Assembly: GCA_000727475.1 (NCBI GenBank)
Contig: KL647296.1
Coordinates: forward strand, 3,679,180 to 3,743,179
Source of the DNA: Sarcocystis neurona
Taxonomy: Eukaryota > Apicomplexa > Conoidasida > Eucoccidiorida > Sarcocystidae
Direction of reading: 5' to 3'
Length of the DNA stretch: 64,000 nt
Every line of letters begins with the position of its first letter. Positions within the stretch are counted from its first letter, which is position 1. Shown piece by piece: positions 24,606 through 48,900 of this stretch. The position numbers and the translations under genes were made by a program. Below the pieces are notes generated by a model. That model was given only the letters and a program-made list of their open reading frames with translations, searched no databases and was not told the DNA's origin.

Positions 24606-24740
24606 CGGTGTGGAGAAAATTCAGAGTGATTGGAAAAATTTTAATTGTGCTCTGCCTAATAGCTGACAAGTCCGGTGTGGAGAAAATTCAGAATGATCGG
24701 GAAAATTTTAATTGCGCTCTGCCTAATAGCTGACAAGTCC
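24606..24740 (+). repeat. 67-bp tandem duplication
   Basis: Two adjacent copies (24606-24672 and 24673-24739) of a unit starting CGGTGTGGAGAAAATTCAGA and ending near GCTGACAAGTC. They differ at about four sites, all transitions. No coding context is evident. Confidence 0.9.
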
Positions 24741-27514
24741 GGGCACCCGCGGCCGTTATGGTCCTCAACTTCCGGAGGTGTTTCTGCGGACTGCCTAGAT
24801 GGATAAATCTATCGTATTGCTTCGTGGGCGCTGTGAGCACCGTATGGCGTCTTCGTGTTTGTTCGATAAGGGCATCTACGTGAAGACCTGAGGCCGGCTG
24901 TCCCTGCCTTTCGTAGACGAAAAGGAACGGCGTAGACAAGATTTGAAAATGAGGAAATACGTAGAACATGCGCAGCCGCATTACTCGCAGTCCGCCACAC
25001 CGCAGATGGCCAACATACCTCAGTGTCCAGACACTGATGTATGAATACTACAAAAGATACCCGTGGGTTGAGTCCACAACATAGTGTTTTGAAACCGCAC
25101 CAACTGCAGTAGCCGCTTACGGCGAATGACCGATTCTTCACTTGCGTCTACGACTGCTCCTTTATAGGCTCATTTTGCTCACGTAGACTGAGTGTGCGCA
25201 ACTCACTGTCTGTGTTTCAGATGATGCTGTAGAAACGACTACTGCTGTGGTCTCACACAAGGTGCCGCCTCCTGTCTAGACAAATGGTCGTCGACACGGT
25301 ACACTATCGAAAAACACCGCTACTGCAGATGACTAGGCTACTGCACATGACTAGAGCTAATGAACACGCTCTTCCCTGCGGTAATGTGTCGGTAAAGAAC
25401 AGCGACAGCAGTTGCAGACGGTGCCCCGTTTAATGTACCACACGAATCCGTAAGTGGTGGTGCTTTTCAACTGGTCTATTGAAGACGAGGGCAAATAGGG
25501 GTGGAACCTTTTTCTTTGTCTCAGTGGCAACTGGAAGAAAATATGTGGTGGATTACTTACCCAACGACTGGACAGCCGCTGCCGTTGTAGAGCCCCTGCA
25601 GTATGCATGTCTAGGCGGTGCTGCGGTGTGTGTCACAGTCCCTCGTCGAACCTAAACGAGGGATGTCTATCGTGTTGACTTTTCTTCTTGCGACTATGCA
25701 TTTGTCTTTTTTATCTTTTAAAGTGGTAATTTTGTTTTTCTTGTTGAGCGGCTCTGTGTCTCCAAGTGGGTTTCTCCTGGCTGGCAGCGGTCTCCTCACT
25801 TTCCCCACGGATGTTCTGTCGTCCATAGTGTGGTGCCCCAGAGCGCTGACCACAGCAGGTCCATTTCCTTAGTTAAGTCGCATTTTGTCACCAGTACTTG
25901 TGCCTGTTCATGTACCTTTGAGGCCCCCATCTTTTGCAGTTGACACGCAAGGCATCTGTTGCTGGTTTTCTTCCCACACACTGTGTCACTGTTTTGAGGA
26001 CTGTGCCGGTCCCCTATGAGGGTTCAGGTTACCACAGACGCTTCTGTGCTCGACGCTTGTTATACACGTACTCGTGGAAAGCTTAAGTCGTTATTCTCTG
26101 CTTGGCCGTTGGCGGAAAGAGTGTACGATTCGACAAGAGTGAGTGGTTTAGAGCCACTGGAGGAAAAATGCCAGTCCTACCAGCACGACTTTTGTGCCTA
26201 GTCCAGTGACGAAAAACAGACCTGTTTCCATATCCTCCACACCAACCAGCTGGTGTGGAATTATTTGTGCAGATCTATGCAGGTACTTGTCCATTTACAG
26301 TTGGCTGCAGAGGTGTGAGAATTCATTCCTGCGTGCAACAAATTTGAGAATGCCTTCATGAATCTGGCGCTGTGTGCTTCTGCCTTCCAATCAAGGAGAT
26401 AAACAGTGGCACTTAACAGTCGCAAGTGATACGTGCACAGCACCGTACGCACTTTCTATGCAGTTTGTACCAGAGTCAGGAAGCGTTTTCCGCCGGGCTC
26501 TATACACAAAAACATGCAGTTTTCACCTGCTTCTGGACACATTTGTAAACTGATAGAATTATAGTGGTAATCGAACTACATATGTAATCGCACACACAGA
26601 TCAACTTAAAGGCAACTGCCCCCATCCGCACTCATATATATATATATATATACATATACAAAGTTGCCTCTGTCACTCACCTCCACTACGAACAGCAATA
26701 TTCGAAAGACACCAAGTCGTCCTTTCAACTATCCTACGCAGTTCCGAAGAATCTGTGCATCCCACTACAATTATATAAAAGAAAGTTGTGCACATAGTGT
26801 ACACGTGATTCTATACCGGTGGTACGCGATTATATACGCCTCCTCTCTGTAGATATGCAAGGTTTCGTAAGTGTACATACGTGAATGTGCAACGACTGCG
26901 TGTAGATATCCACATGCCTCGGAGGACTGTACGTGTAAATAACACAGGTCAAAGCACATTACGCTTTCTTTTTACTTGTGTGACACTGTGGACAAATGCA
27001 TCCATGAGTTGATTTCGGCCTCCACTTCACCGTAAGGCCGGAGGAGGTGCAGCACACGTGTCCTCTGTTGAGGGATATTTTGTGGCCTGTAAAAGAATAT
27101 GTCATTCGTCAACTTTGCCGGCGGCAAAACTGCATTTCTCTTCTGAGACTTCCACTTCTGTGTAGTCCTCCTCCCTCCTTACGCACATGGATGTCTGTAC
27201 CTCCTTGTGTACATATATATGCCGAAGTGTCCACGTACATACATGCATACGCAGATAAATACACGTGTACGTACATATACGTATCTATCTGTACATATGT
27301 ATATATGTGTATGTATATATATGTATACATGTGAGCAAACCATCGCAGGTTCTCCGTTAAGCCTTGCCGGTCTGCCCGTATAGTTCGATATCTTTTACTT
27401 CTGGAACCGTCAATGCAGCTCTCCGTGTCGCGTTGTGTCGCAACAACCCAAAGAGGTTACGCGGAAAGCTTTTTTTCTTTTTCTTGAACTATTCTGAATA
27501 ATGAGACACGGATT
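24741..27514. other. Repeat-poor segment; possible decayed retroelement fragment
   Basis: No intact gene is seen. A + frame at 26016-26201 contains TTDAS followed about 35 residues later by YDST, a spacing reminiscent of Ty3-type RNase H regions, but the rest is not convincing and no flanking long terminal repeats were found. A - frame at 25981-25796 has a CLACQLQK sequence resembling the CxxCQxxK part of integrase zinc sites, on the opposite strand to the RNase H-like piece. A (TA)n tract lies at 26636-26652, and microsatellites resume near 27200-27330. Confidence 0.25.
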
Positions 27515-27846
27515 TTGTTTGTGAAAGTTGGGCGCCAGCTGTGTGTTGCTTCTTTGCTTGATCGTCGAAGTAGGAGCCCTCAAGAAGAAACTCCATCATT
27601 TACGTCTTCTCTCGCGTTTTCTTCGGCCTCGCCCCGGTCCGGTCGTCCTCTTCTCTTCGAGGTCCACTTTTCTCTGGCCTCCTCTTTTCCTTCTCTTTTT
27701 CTGTTACACGCGTTACTCGTCTGCTGCTCTTCTATCTCTTCGCTGATCTTGGCTCACTTCCTCCGGTTCTCCTCTTTGGCCCCCTCTCTTTTTTTACGGC
27801 GTCCGTCCCCAGCTGCCCTTGCGTCTGGAGAACTGCAGCAACCAAA
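27515..27846 (+). promoter_or_regulatory. Probable 5' untranslated/promoter region of glutathione reductase
   Basis: A pyrimidine-rich stretch (CTTCTCTTCG, CCTCTTTTCC) directly precedes the proposed start codon at 27847. No TATA-like element is asserted. Open frames here are Ser/Leu/Phe-rich shadows of the pyrimidine bias. Confidence 0.35.
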
Positions 27847-40112
<12,266 letters not shown>

Positions 40113-40361
40113 GAAACACCTAGCGAATCCACGTTCATGGACATATACACATGTTTTCTGTGTACGTGTTCGGATGCGTGTATAAATGTGTAGCTGAATA
40201 TACATATATATATATGTATGTGCATTTACATTTATATGTTCACGTGGTGGTAAGTCTACATTTATTCTAACGGCGACAGCCCTTTCTTCGCAGAGCAGTA
40301 TGCGTGTCAGTTCATGAGAGTCACACAACCCGGTTTTCGAACAACAGTGGAGGGAGAATTT

Positions 40362-40501
40362 GAAGAAGAAAAACATGAAGAAATGAAAACGCAAGACGCA
40401 CGTGAAACTCACGTCGTATTCTCGTAAAACGCTGCCGCCTTGGTGAAACTAAAGAAGAAAAAGACGAAGAAACGAAGACGCGGGAGACACGTGAAACTCA
40501 C
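40362..40501. repeat. 89-bp-period diverged duplication
   Basis: 40362-40412 and 40451-40501 are diverged copies (GAAGAAAAACATGAAGAAAT against GAAGAAAAAGACGAAGAAAC), both ending in the identical ACGTGAAACTCAC. On the - strand the shared end reads GTGAGTTTCACGT, which looks like a splice donor. Confidence 0.75.
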
Positions 40502-42779
40502 CCGGTGTTACGAGGAACATCATTTTGGAGTTCGTCTCCGTATTCACGTATCTACACACGTATAAGATATATGTGTATATCCTTGTACATATAGGTAGAC
40601 ACGCTAGGAAGAAATGATGTAGAAAGCACAAAAGTATTCAAGAACTCTTATCACCACACACTCCGCATGCTCTGATATCATTCGTACTCGTGTGACACAG
40701 GTATGTATGTTTGTGGGTATAGGTGAGCCATTGTGTCTCTACACACATATCTATACAGAAAGCCACGTATCTACGCATTCGGATTTGTGTATGTATGTGT
40801 GTGTGCGTCTATTTACTTATCTATACACGTGCACATGTAGAATTATATCTGCACGCAAGGGTACATATAAATTGATTGCATTATATATATATATATGTTT
40901 GTATTTTGTACAGTACTGCTGTCGTTATACGCCAGCTAGATTTACGTTCGTGTGTACGCGTACCTAGTGCAGAGTATCTGCAGTTTAGGAGTTGTCGTAG
41001 TACGACTGTGGTCACAGGAAAAGCACTAGAAGAAGCAGTACACTACAAATCGTGTCACTTAGAGGAAAAATTTGCCTTGCACTTTTGCGTACATATATAA
41101 AAGTATTTCAGGAATTCAACAGGTTGCTGTCACAAGCCAACAGCGCTGCACCCAGGGAACTACGAAACGTCACAGCAACCTACAGAAGTTCTTCTCCGCC
41201 CTTTTACAACTTGTTCTACACCTCCAAGAAGATTTCTACATCTGTGAAGGCAGCTTAAACCCTCGCGCGCGACACTTTTTCACATATCGAACCTTTTTCA
41301 AGAACACCGGAGTTACTTGTGTCGGCACCAAAGCAGCTCATAGGCCTTACATGGTCTCTGACATTTTCGAAGCTCGTCAGACATCCTTACACGCATCCTA
41401 GCACGTTCACTCCACATTTCACGAAGATTTGTATACATTTGGCCGAAAGGCTGCCATCGTCTGAAGAGCTGGTTTCTCACGCGTAGGCCTCCCTCATGCA
41501 TGTGTAAAGCCAATCTTCAGACCAGGCACAAGGGAGGCTCTCTTTAATCACGTGTGCATCTATCTACTGCGGACAGTTCTCAATTAGTGTAATACCCTCT
41601 CTACGGACTCCCACACCGTCTAGCTACATCTCATGAATTGCTCGTGGGCCACTAGTGTTGATTTACAGTCTTCACAAGGTCATCACTGAAAGTTTACGTC
41701 TGTATTCTTAACGGTCTTTACAACACAGAACAACCTGCAAGCTTGGAGGCAGGACTATGAGCTGCCGTCGGTACCGATGTGTCTGGTCATGTACATTCAA
41801 CCATCTAAGCTATTTGTATGCATACGTACATTCAGAAGGAGAAAAAGATGTGTGTAAATGTATATACACATAGAGAGAAATATGTCTCTAGCAGATGAAC
41901 ACGAAAGTGCACACATAGTTCTGCATATCAGCTGATCATGCGCGTGTACACTTGCATGTCTATGTGTCCGAATTCTCTGGCCGTGTACATGTACGTATAT
42001 GGATGGACACAACCTTGCCGCCCTGTTCACACACACGCGTATTACATGCCAGTGCTTCGTAAGTGTATTCGTAGCTGTGCGTATTTGTACAGGCATACGC
42101 TACACCTGTGTACTTAAACGTACCCTTCGCCCAAGTACAGTATCAAGTCAGAACTTGCTAGTATTCCTTACTAAGCCCGCGCACGTAGTATATGTTTGTA
42201 TGAACAAGCGCGACCAGATTATACACGAATATTTGTACACGTGTGTACAGACGTGCATACATATATGTATACATATATATATATATGTAAACATATACGT
42301 ATGCAAGTCTATGGCCAGCCGGTTGTATATGCATATACATGGTATACAGACGCTGTAGAGAATGCGCGTGTAGCCGCTTGCAATTCATTCTGGTGACGCG
42401 GAAGGGTCTATCTTTAAGTCGATCGGTCTCCGCTTCTCTACGCAGGTGCTCTACAAAATTTCCACTGGGTGTACTCTGTCGAACATGTATGCGTGTTTAA
42501 GTTCGCGTGTGATCCTCTCAGTTACTCCCAAAACACGTGTAAGATTAAGTCACTGAGAAGTGCAAAGGAGGAAGCAGTCTACCAGTGATAGGCTTTATTG
42601 TTTGGGACACTCAGCCACGCGTAACAGACCGTCTCCAACCGCCGTAGGAAAGGCGGTAGAGCTAGAAATCGTACACGCGGATCTCGACAACGTTTACACC
42701 AGCGGGCAATACCACCGCAGAAATAGCCCAGGCCAGATACAGTTTACTACCACACCTTTACTCGCATCCCCGGCACCAC

Positions 42780-43740
42780 GCGAAGAGTCGGCAGTACTAG
42801 CGGCACGCGCAGTGGTTAGCGTCAGTAAAAGGGACCAGTAACTCAACTGTGGCACCGAAAGAATCAAACAGTGCCCGTTGCCTCAGTTTCAAGCGGCAGA
42901 ATGGGAGTCTCAACCAGAAGCAAGTCCACGCCTGTAGTCGACCAGTCGGCGGCGCAGTGCGGAAACGGTAAATTAGCAACAGCGTAGTTCACAATGTCGG
43001 CCGCGCGAGTCAATTTAAAGTGCCATTAGCAAGTGAGTCGCCAGCGCTAGTGCTACAGACGTCCGTACCTGCGGAGAAGTCGCAGCGGCGCAACCAAAAT
43101 TTCGTGTAGCGCTACGGCAGAATCGAGAATTCCACTCAACAGTAGCATGCCTAACGTGAAAATGAATAATTGTTAGAGGACGCGGGAGACAAGGGCTAGG
43201 AGAAAGGCAACAGCAATGGCAACGTCACGAGTAGCGCCAGCCAGCAAAGCGACTGTTTTTAACCACCAACGGGCACGGATGAACACGAGTTTGCAACGCT
43301 AACAGAAGAGCACGTAGTGGCCCGGACACGTCTCCATCTCTGCCGCAGTCGGTAGCACCACGAGCACGCTGGCAGCGGCACTTACAAAGGCAACGCCTCA
43401 GACAGAACAACGGCAAAGGCCCGTGCACGAGGGAAAGTCGGCAGCCTGACCAGGCGTACCGGTGAAGCCAGCAGAAAGCAAGCGATACTCGAGTGCCAGT
43501 CGCGCTAGAAAGCGAGTCAACGGCGCACAGCGGCGAGTCGGCAGCGGCAGAGGCGAGTCGGCGGCACCTACGAGAGTTCCCAGCGTTAGGACATGTGCTG
43601 GAGGCGTGAAAAGGAGTCGGCTGCGGCAGCCGGCGAGTCCGCAGCGCGTCAGAGAGCATCAGGAACGCTAGAGTGCTGATCGACAGCGAGTAAGGGAGTG
43701 TGGGCACCGCTTGAAAGCAAGTCGGTGGCCGTTACGAGGA
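42780..43740 (+). repeat. Dispersed degenerate GAGTCGGCAGCGGCA units
   Basis: GAGTCGGCAG or close variants recur at about 42786, 42942, 43034, 43075, 43434, 43548, 43556, 43612, 43638 and 43725, with irregular spacing. The segment is GC-rich and free of microsatellites. No coding domain is recognised in either strand. Confidence 0.6.
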
Positions 43741-44750
43741 AGCCTGAAGGGAGAGTGAAAGAGCGGTCACCATTTAGAGCTGCTGAGTATCTTCAAACGA
43801 CAGCCACCTGCATGAGTAGAGCTGGTAGCCACGGCAGAAATATCGAACATATGGAAAGTGATACTTCAAGATGTAGAAGAGTGAAAGTGGGTATATGTAC
43901 TTCGATGGAAGTACAGAGAGATAGAGATATATACCGCTATTCGTGCGTGGCAAGAGTTGGGGAAGCGATGCAGAAAGCAGCGTAACAACTAGTCATGCAT
44001 CGCCTTTCGGCCAGCATTTAGGCAAAGACTGTGCGTACTAGTGACGGGTAAGATATATCCCCATACAGGCGTATTTGAAGAAAGAATCTGCGCGCGTGTG
44101 TACCCCTATATATTGTCGGGGAGAAAAGACATGTCCAGTTACACATAAGTACGTATACAGACAGAAAGATAGATAGAGATATACGCGCACGTGTGCACCC
44201 TTAGGAGGATGCATATACTCATGTGTAAGAACCCCAAAATATGTTGTTAAAGAAAAGGACTGTGCCCATGTACGAAGAGAGTAACACGGGGATTGAAATC
44301 TTGCGCAAAGCTGCGTGGCCCAGTTATTTCGCCGAACGTAGTGATACAAATAGTGTCATACACATGAAGATAGTGAAGGAGTGTTGTTGATACCCCTGTA
44401 TCCACGTGTCTACACTTTTACATTTATAGAGGTGGAAGTAGATATACCCGAGGCTCTACGAATGGGTGGCGAATAGTAAATGCGTATACATATTTTCGAA
44501 TGACACATCAAGCACTGCAGTGTACACACGCTTTTAAATACATCTGTCTCTCTGTATATATATATGTGAACACAGAGAGAGACGAAAACGTGCAGTCGTG
44601 ATGGGGAGACAGACACAGAAAACAAGAGCGCTGCAGGTTTGTTTATGTAAGTCGTTGAAGAAGAACGGCGGCGTATGCGTCAGCATGGCGAGAGATACAG
44701 AACGGAGTGCAGCCGTATCAAGAGGTGGTCGTCGATGCTCTTTCTTTTCT

Positions 44751-44880
44751 CAAGAGCCAAGAAAAGGCATGCTCTTCATTTCTTCTTCACTTTTTGCCCG
44801 GTCCTTGTCACTTATTCTTTTTCTATAGACAAGAGCCAAGGAAACGAGTACTCTTCATTTTTTCTGTACTTGCTTTTTTT
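44751..44880 (+). repeat. 79-bp-period diverged duplication
   Basis: CAAGAGCCAAGAAAAGGCAT at 44751 and CAAGAGCCAAGGAAACGAGT at 44830 start two diverged adjacent copies, both followed by CTCTTCATTT. Confidence 0.75.
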
Positions 44881-45978
44881 CTCTCACTAATTCACCAACG
44901 TACAACCAAAACGTCGTGGGCCACGAAGAAACTGCACCTCTCCTCTCCTCCGTCTATACCAAATCCTTGTTGTTGTGGGCAAGTGCAGACGTGCGGAAAA
45001 AGAAAGCGTTGTGCGCACGTAGTCACTCCCCTATTCTTCTGGTTCAAGAGCCACTTGCGGTGTCGCACAGAGAAGATTTAAACGCAACTGGGAGGAAGAG
45101 AAGGATACATGTGCTATTTGATCCCAACGTTATAACGTCCTTTTTCCTTCTTTTACATCTTTTTTCATCAGACCTCGTCCGCTTCCCTTTCCGCAGAAGC
45201 CACAGGAAATGCAACGGAGAAACTGTCACACACGCGCAAGCATCTCCTCGTCACGTAATCCTCTACAAACCGGCGACTTTCCAGTGTACGTACACCCCGA
45301 CGCCGGTCCTCTTCCCTCTCAGTTGTGTCCTCAGTAGCGTTTCACCACAAAACGCGAGACGTCGCAAGGAACAGGGAGAAAAACAAGTTGAAGATCTTTC
45401 TTTTCTTTGTATCTCTACCTTCCTGGTCTTCTACAAAACTCTCCTCTACCTCTGGACCCTTGAAAAATAAGTTTTGTCTTTCTCTAATTAGGTGAGCCCT
45501 CCTTCCCTCCTTCCTCCTGCTTTCGTTTCTGTTTCCTCGTCCTTTTTTCTGCCGTTCACTTCTCTCTCGTTGCTGCGTTAACTACTTCCCTTCAACAGAA
45601 GCATCAACAGCAGCGACGCGCGTACCACACCTAAAACTATACACGTATGTGTACACACGTGTATATGAATGAGGGGAAGGTCGCGCACATGCCTATTCCT
45701 TGGCACTGCAGCCAAATCTTTCTTTTCTTTCACTTGCTGCTGCTTCTCTTTCGTGTGTCTTCCTCTTCTTGTTCGTTTTCTCCTCCTCCGCCGTCTTCAC
45801 CTCCTCAATTCTACTTTCGGCGTCTCGTCTCGCAGCTGCTTCTCAATCTGACAATTTTTCTCTCCTGTTGCTGCTCGCTCTTCTTGTCCCTTCTCTCGCC
45901 CTCCGCTTCAAGTTCGTCAATATCCTTCCTCGGTCGCTGCGGAGTGACCGTCAGTCCTCCTTCAAACATGCAGGGCTA
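44881..45978. other. Downstream flank of eEF1B; unresolved open frame
   Basis: A + frame at 44916-45470 (184 codons) has mixed composition and no recognised domain. It would be tail-to-tail with eEF1B. Pyrimidine-rich DNA follows. I see no firm evidence that it is translated. Confidence 0.25.
45284..45295. promoter_or_regulatory. GTGTACGTACAC palindrome, intergenic copy
   Basis: Perfect 12-mer about 680 nt beyond the eEF1B stop codon (which is on the - strand). It is the only copy not inside an intron of a recognised gene. Confidence 0.45.
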
Positions 45979-48900
45979 CTACAACTTATTGAAACTGACA
46001 ATTTCTGCAGACTGCACCAGTCCCATCTCTTCTTCTTCTTCCTCTTCCTCTTCGTCTGCTTCCTTTCCTTCTGCTGCTTCCCCTTCGCGCTTTCTCCTCT
46101 TTTCCTTCTGCTCCTCCGTCATGCCGATTTCCTCGATCATATCGGTCAACGCATTTGTGTTCACCAGATCGTCGACTATGACGCACTGCACCTGCAAATT
46201 ACTCCCCAAAAAAACCACGGCGTTTTGCGATGAAGACGGAGAGCGAGATACAGAGACACAGAGAGAGAGAGAAAATGTTTACAGATAAAGAAGAAAGTGA
46301 CTGCACAAGAACACAGACACACACACACACACACAGGCACATACATGCACACACTCAGAAAAACCGACGCAAAGGAAAAGGATCAGCCGCACATACATTC
46401 TACACGGAAACCTTGGCTCGGTAAACAATTTCACCTATTCGAGAAAGTCGACACACACACACACACATACCGCGGCAACAAACAGGTCTCTGTAAACACA
46501 AAATCAAAAACCTACACACAGAAAGCATCGCGTAGTTGTGTACGTACACTTGCGCTTTTACTCTTATACGATATACATACATGTAATATAGATACATACA
46601 TATATGTGTATATATATTTTCTTGCACCTGTATCAATATACATATATGTGTGTGCATATAAAGAGGAAGAGAAACGCATATATACGAGGATACAAGTCAG
46701 TCAGTCAGAAGGCGGTGTACGCTGACGTGGATAAGCGCGTCATACGCAACACGAGGAATAACGAGAAACAGAGAGATATTGAGCGGAACTTCGACGAATC
46801 CACACAGATAAGTGGAAGTGTATTCACATAGGGATAAATAGGCATTTCGTATGCAGACAGACTCCCCGACCGAAGAAGAAGTAGGACGCAGATATAGACA
46901 CAGGGATCAGTACGTATATTTTTACTTGATGTGCACCTATGCGTACGTACGGAGAGACAAAGAGAGTGAAAAAGACAAAAAGGGAGACTGACACAAAAAG
47001 AAAGAGACAGACGTGTCTATATACATATACACGTGCATACATACATAAATATATATATATAGGGTGTATACGTACACACGGACACAGACAGAGAAAGTGA
47101 CAGAGACAGAAAGGGAGACTGACAGTGAGGCGGAGAGACAGACGTCTACATATACATACGCCACGAGACACAGATATATAGAGAGATAAATTGATAGATA
47201 GGTAGACGTATATATTCATATATATATATATATGCATGCGCAGGGATACGTATGTACAAGTGTCTTATCATACCTTGTACACAAGAAAGGAATACCGCAA
47301 ATATGTACAGAAACAGAGAGGGACGGAGAGAGAAAAAAAAAGGGAGATAGATCGAAGGGAAAGTGTTACGATTATTAAGAGCCACATACACACAGAGATG
47401 TAATTAATGAAGGTATGTGTCGTATGTAACAGGTAAACTCACACACGTACATATAATATATACATATAGAGAGAGAGAGATATGGACACAGAGATACGCA
47501 AACTTATTTATCTGTAGACCCTGAACCCTAACCCCTACAACCCTGAACCCTAAACACACGTGCTCATCCCTTTAATACATACAGCCGCTGTCAAGTACTA
47601 AGCAAAAGCAGACTAGTCCGCAGCACCTGTATTGCATCTAATACAAATCTATCTACATATATATAGAGCGTGATACATAAATATATACATATATATAGAT
47701 AGATAGATAGAGGGATAAACGGATAGAGAGAGAAAGGAAGAGAGAGACGGACACAATGTACGTGCATATCCCCACACATACACATGTATATATATATGTA
47801 TATTCGTTTGCAGTTGTGGACAGAGTATGTGGCAGCAAGTAAGTCAATATTCTCGACTTCGTGACGTCATATTTACGGACGATACATTTCTCCACACAGG
47901 TCTCCCCGTATTAGGTAAAGATCTAACTATACACACACCTTTCATTGACCTATATTACATATATGCACATATATATATATATATAAGTATGTCTTTCCCT
48001 CTCCTCACATGTTAGACAATCCACCGAGATACACACACAGTTTTTATGGACACCTACTACACACATATGAGTACGTCTTTCCCTCTCCTCACTAACACAT
48101 ATATATATATATATATATGTAGACAGACAGACATAGATGCAGATATTCTTATATATATACACACGTGTAGTGATTGACTCGATTATTTTTTCGTTTACGC
48201 ATACGATTGAGTACACCTGTGCACACATCACTACCTCTCTGTGTAGAGTATGATCCTATAAATTTGCCTATATATATATATATATGTATATGCATGTCTG
48301 CGTAAGTATAGGAATATAGGCATAAATATATAGGTATGCGGAAGTACTGAAACTTCACATTTTAGAGCAATGTCTTCATGAATGTATATATATGGAGATA
48401 CAAAGGAACTCTTACTTGTAATTTGTAGAGGCCGAAAGCAACAGGTACTTTCTTGAATCCTTCTCCCCACGTCAGCCCGTCAAGGTGAATTTTCTTCACC
48501 TGCTGCAGCACTTCGTCGAGATTTGTATCTGCTGCTGCCGGTTTTACCTCGATCACCAACATCGACTTATTAATAACTTTCTTCTTCTCCTTCCCTGCTG
48601 CAGCGGCAGCTTTCTTTTTCTCTTGTGCCAGCTGTTGTGCTGCCTTCGCGTTCGCTTCGCTGTCGTCTGTGCCTGTCCACCACACACACAAACACGCACA
48701 GCAGTTCCTGCCGCCCGTTTTCTCTCGCCGTCTATCCCACCTCTTGTATACATCATTTTCAAACATCAGTAGTACGTGACAGAAATAGATGTGTAGTGGT
48801 AGAAGGGAACAAGACACGTGCGCATGTCAATGTACGTGGAGACATAAGCATGCATTTTCATGTGAATTCTGTGAGTACTTCTTGTCTAGTGACTTCGACA

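Larger units (their letters stand above)
40113..44600. other. Mostly repeat-poor spacer with small duplications, no gene resolved
   Basis: Frames here are short. A possible + exon follows TTTCAG at 41107-41112 (a 109-codon frame continues to 41401), and a possible - strand exon lies near 40410-40450, flanked by a CTTTAG acceptor and GTGAGT donor; neither could be joined to anything. A degenerate GAGTCGGCAGCG repeat lies at about 42780-43740. Microsatellites resume at 44530-44580. Confidence 0.3.
46192..48415 (-). other. eEF1B intron 2
   Basis: A 2.2 kb intron holding (CA)n at 46318-46335, several (TA)n tracts, a telomere-like tract at 47518-47555 and a GTGTACGTACAC palindrome at 46538-46549. 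Open frames inside are microsatellite shadows. Confidence 0.75.
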
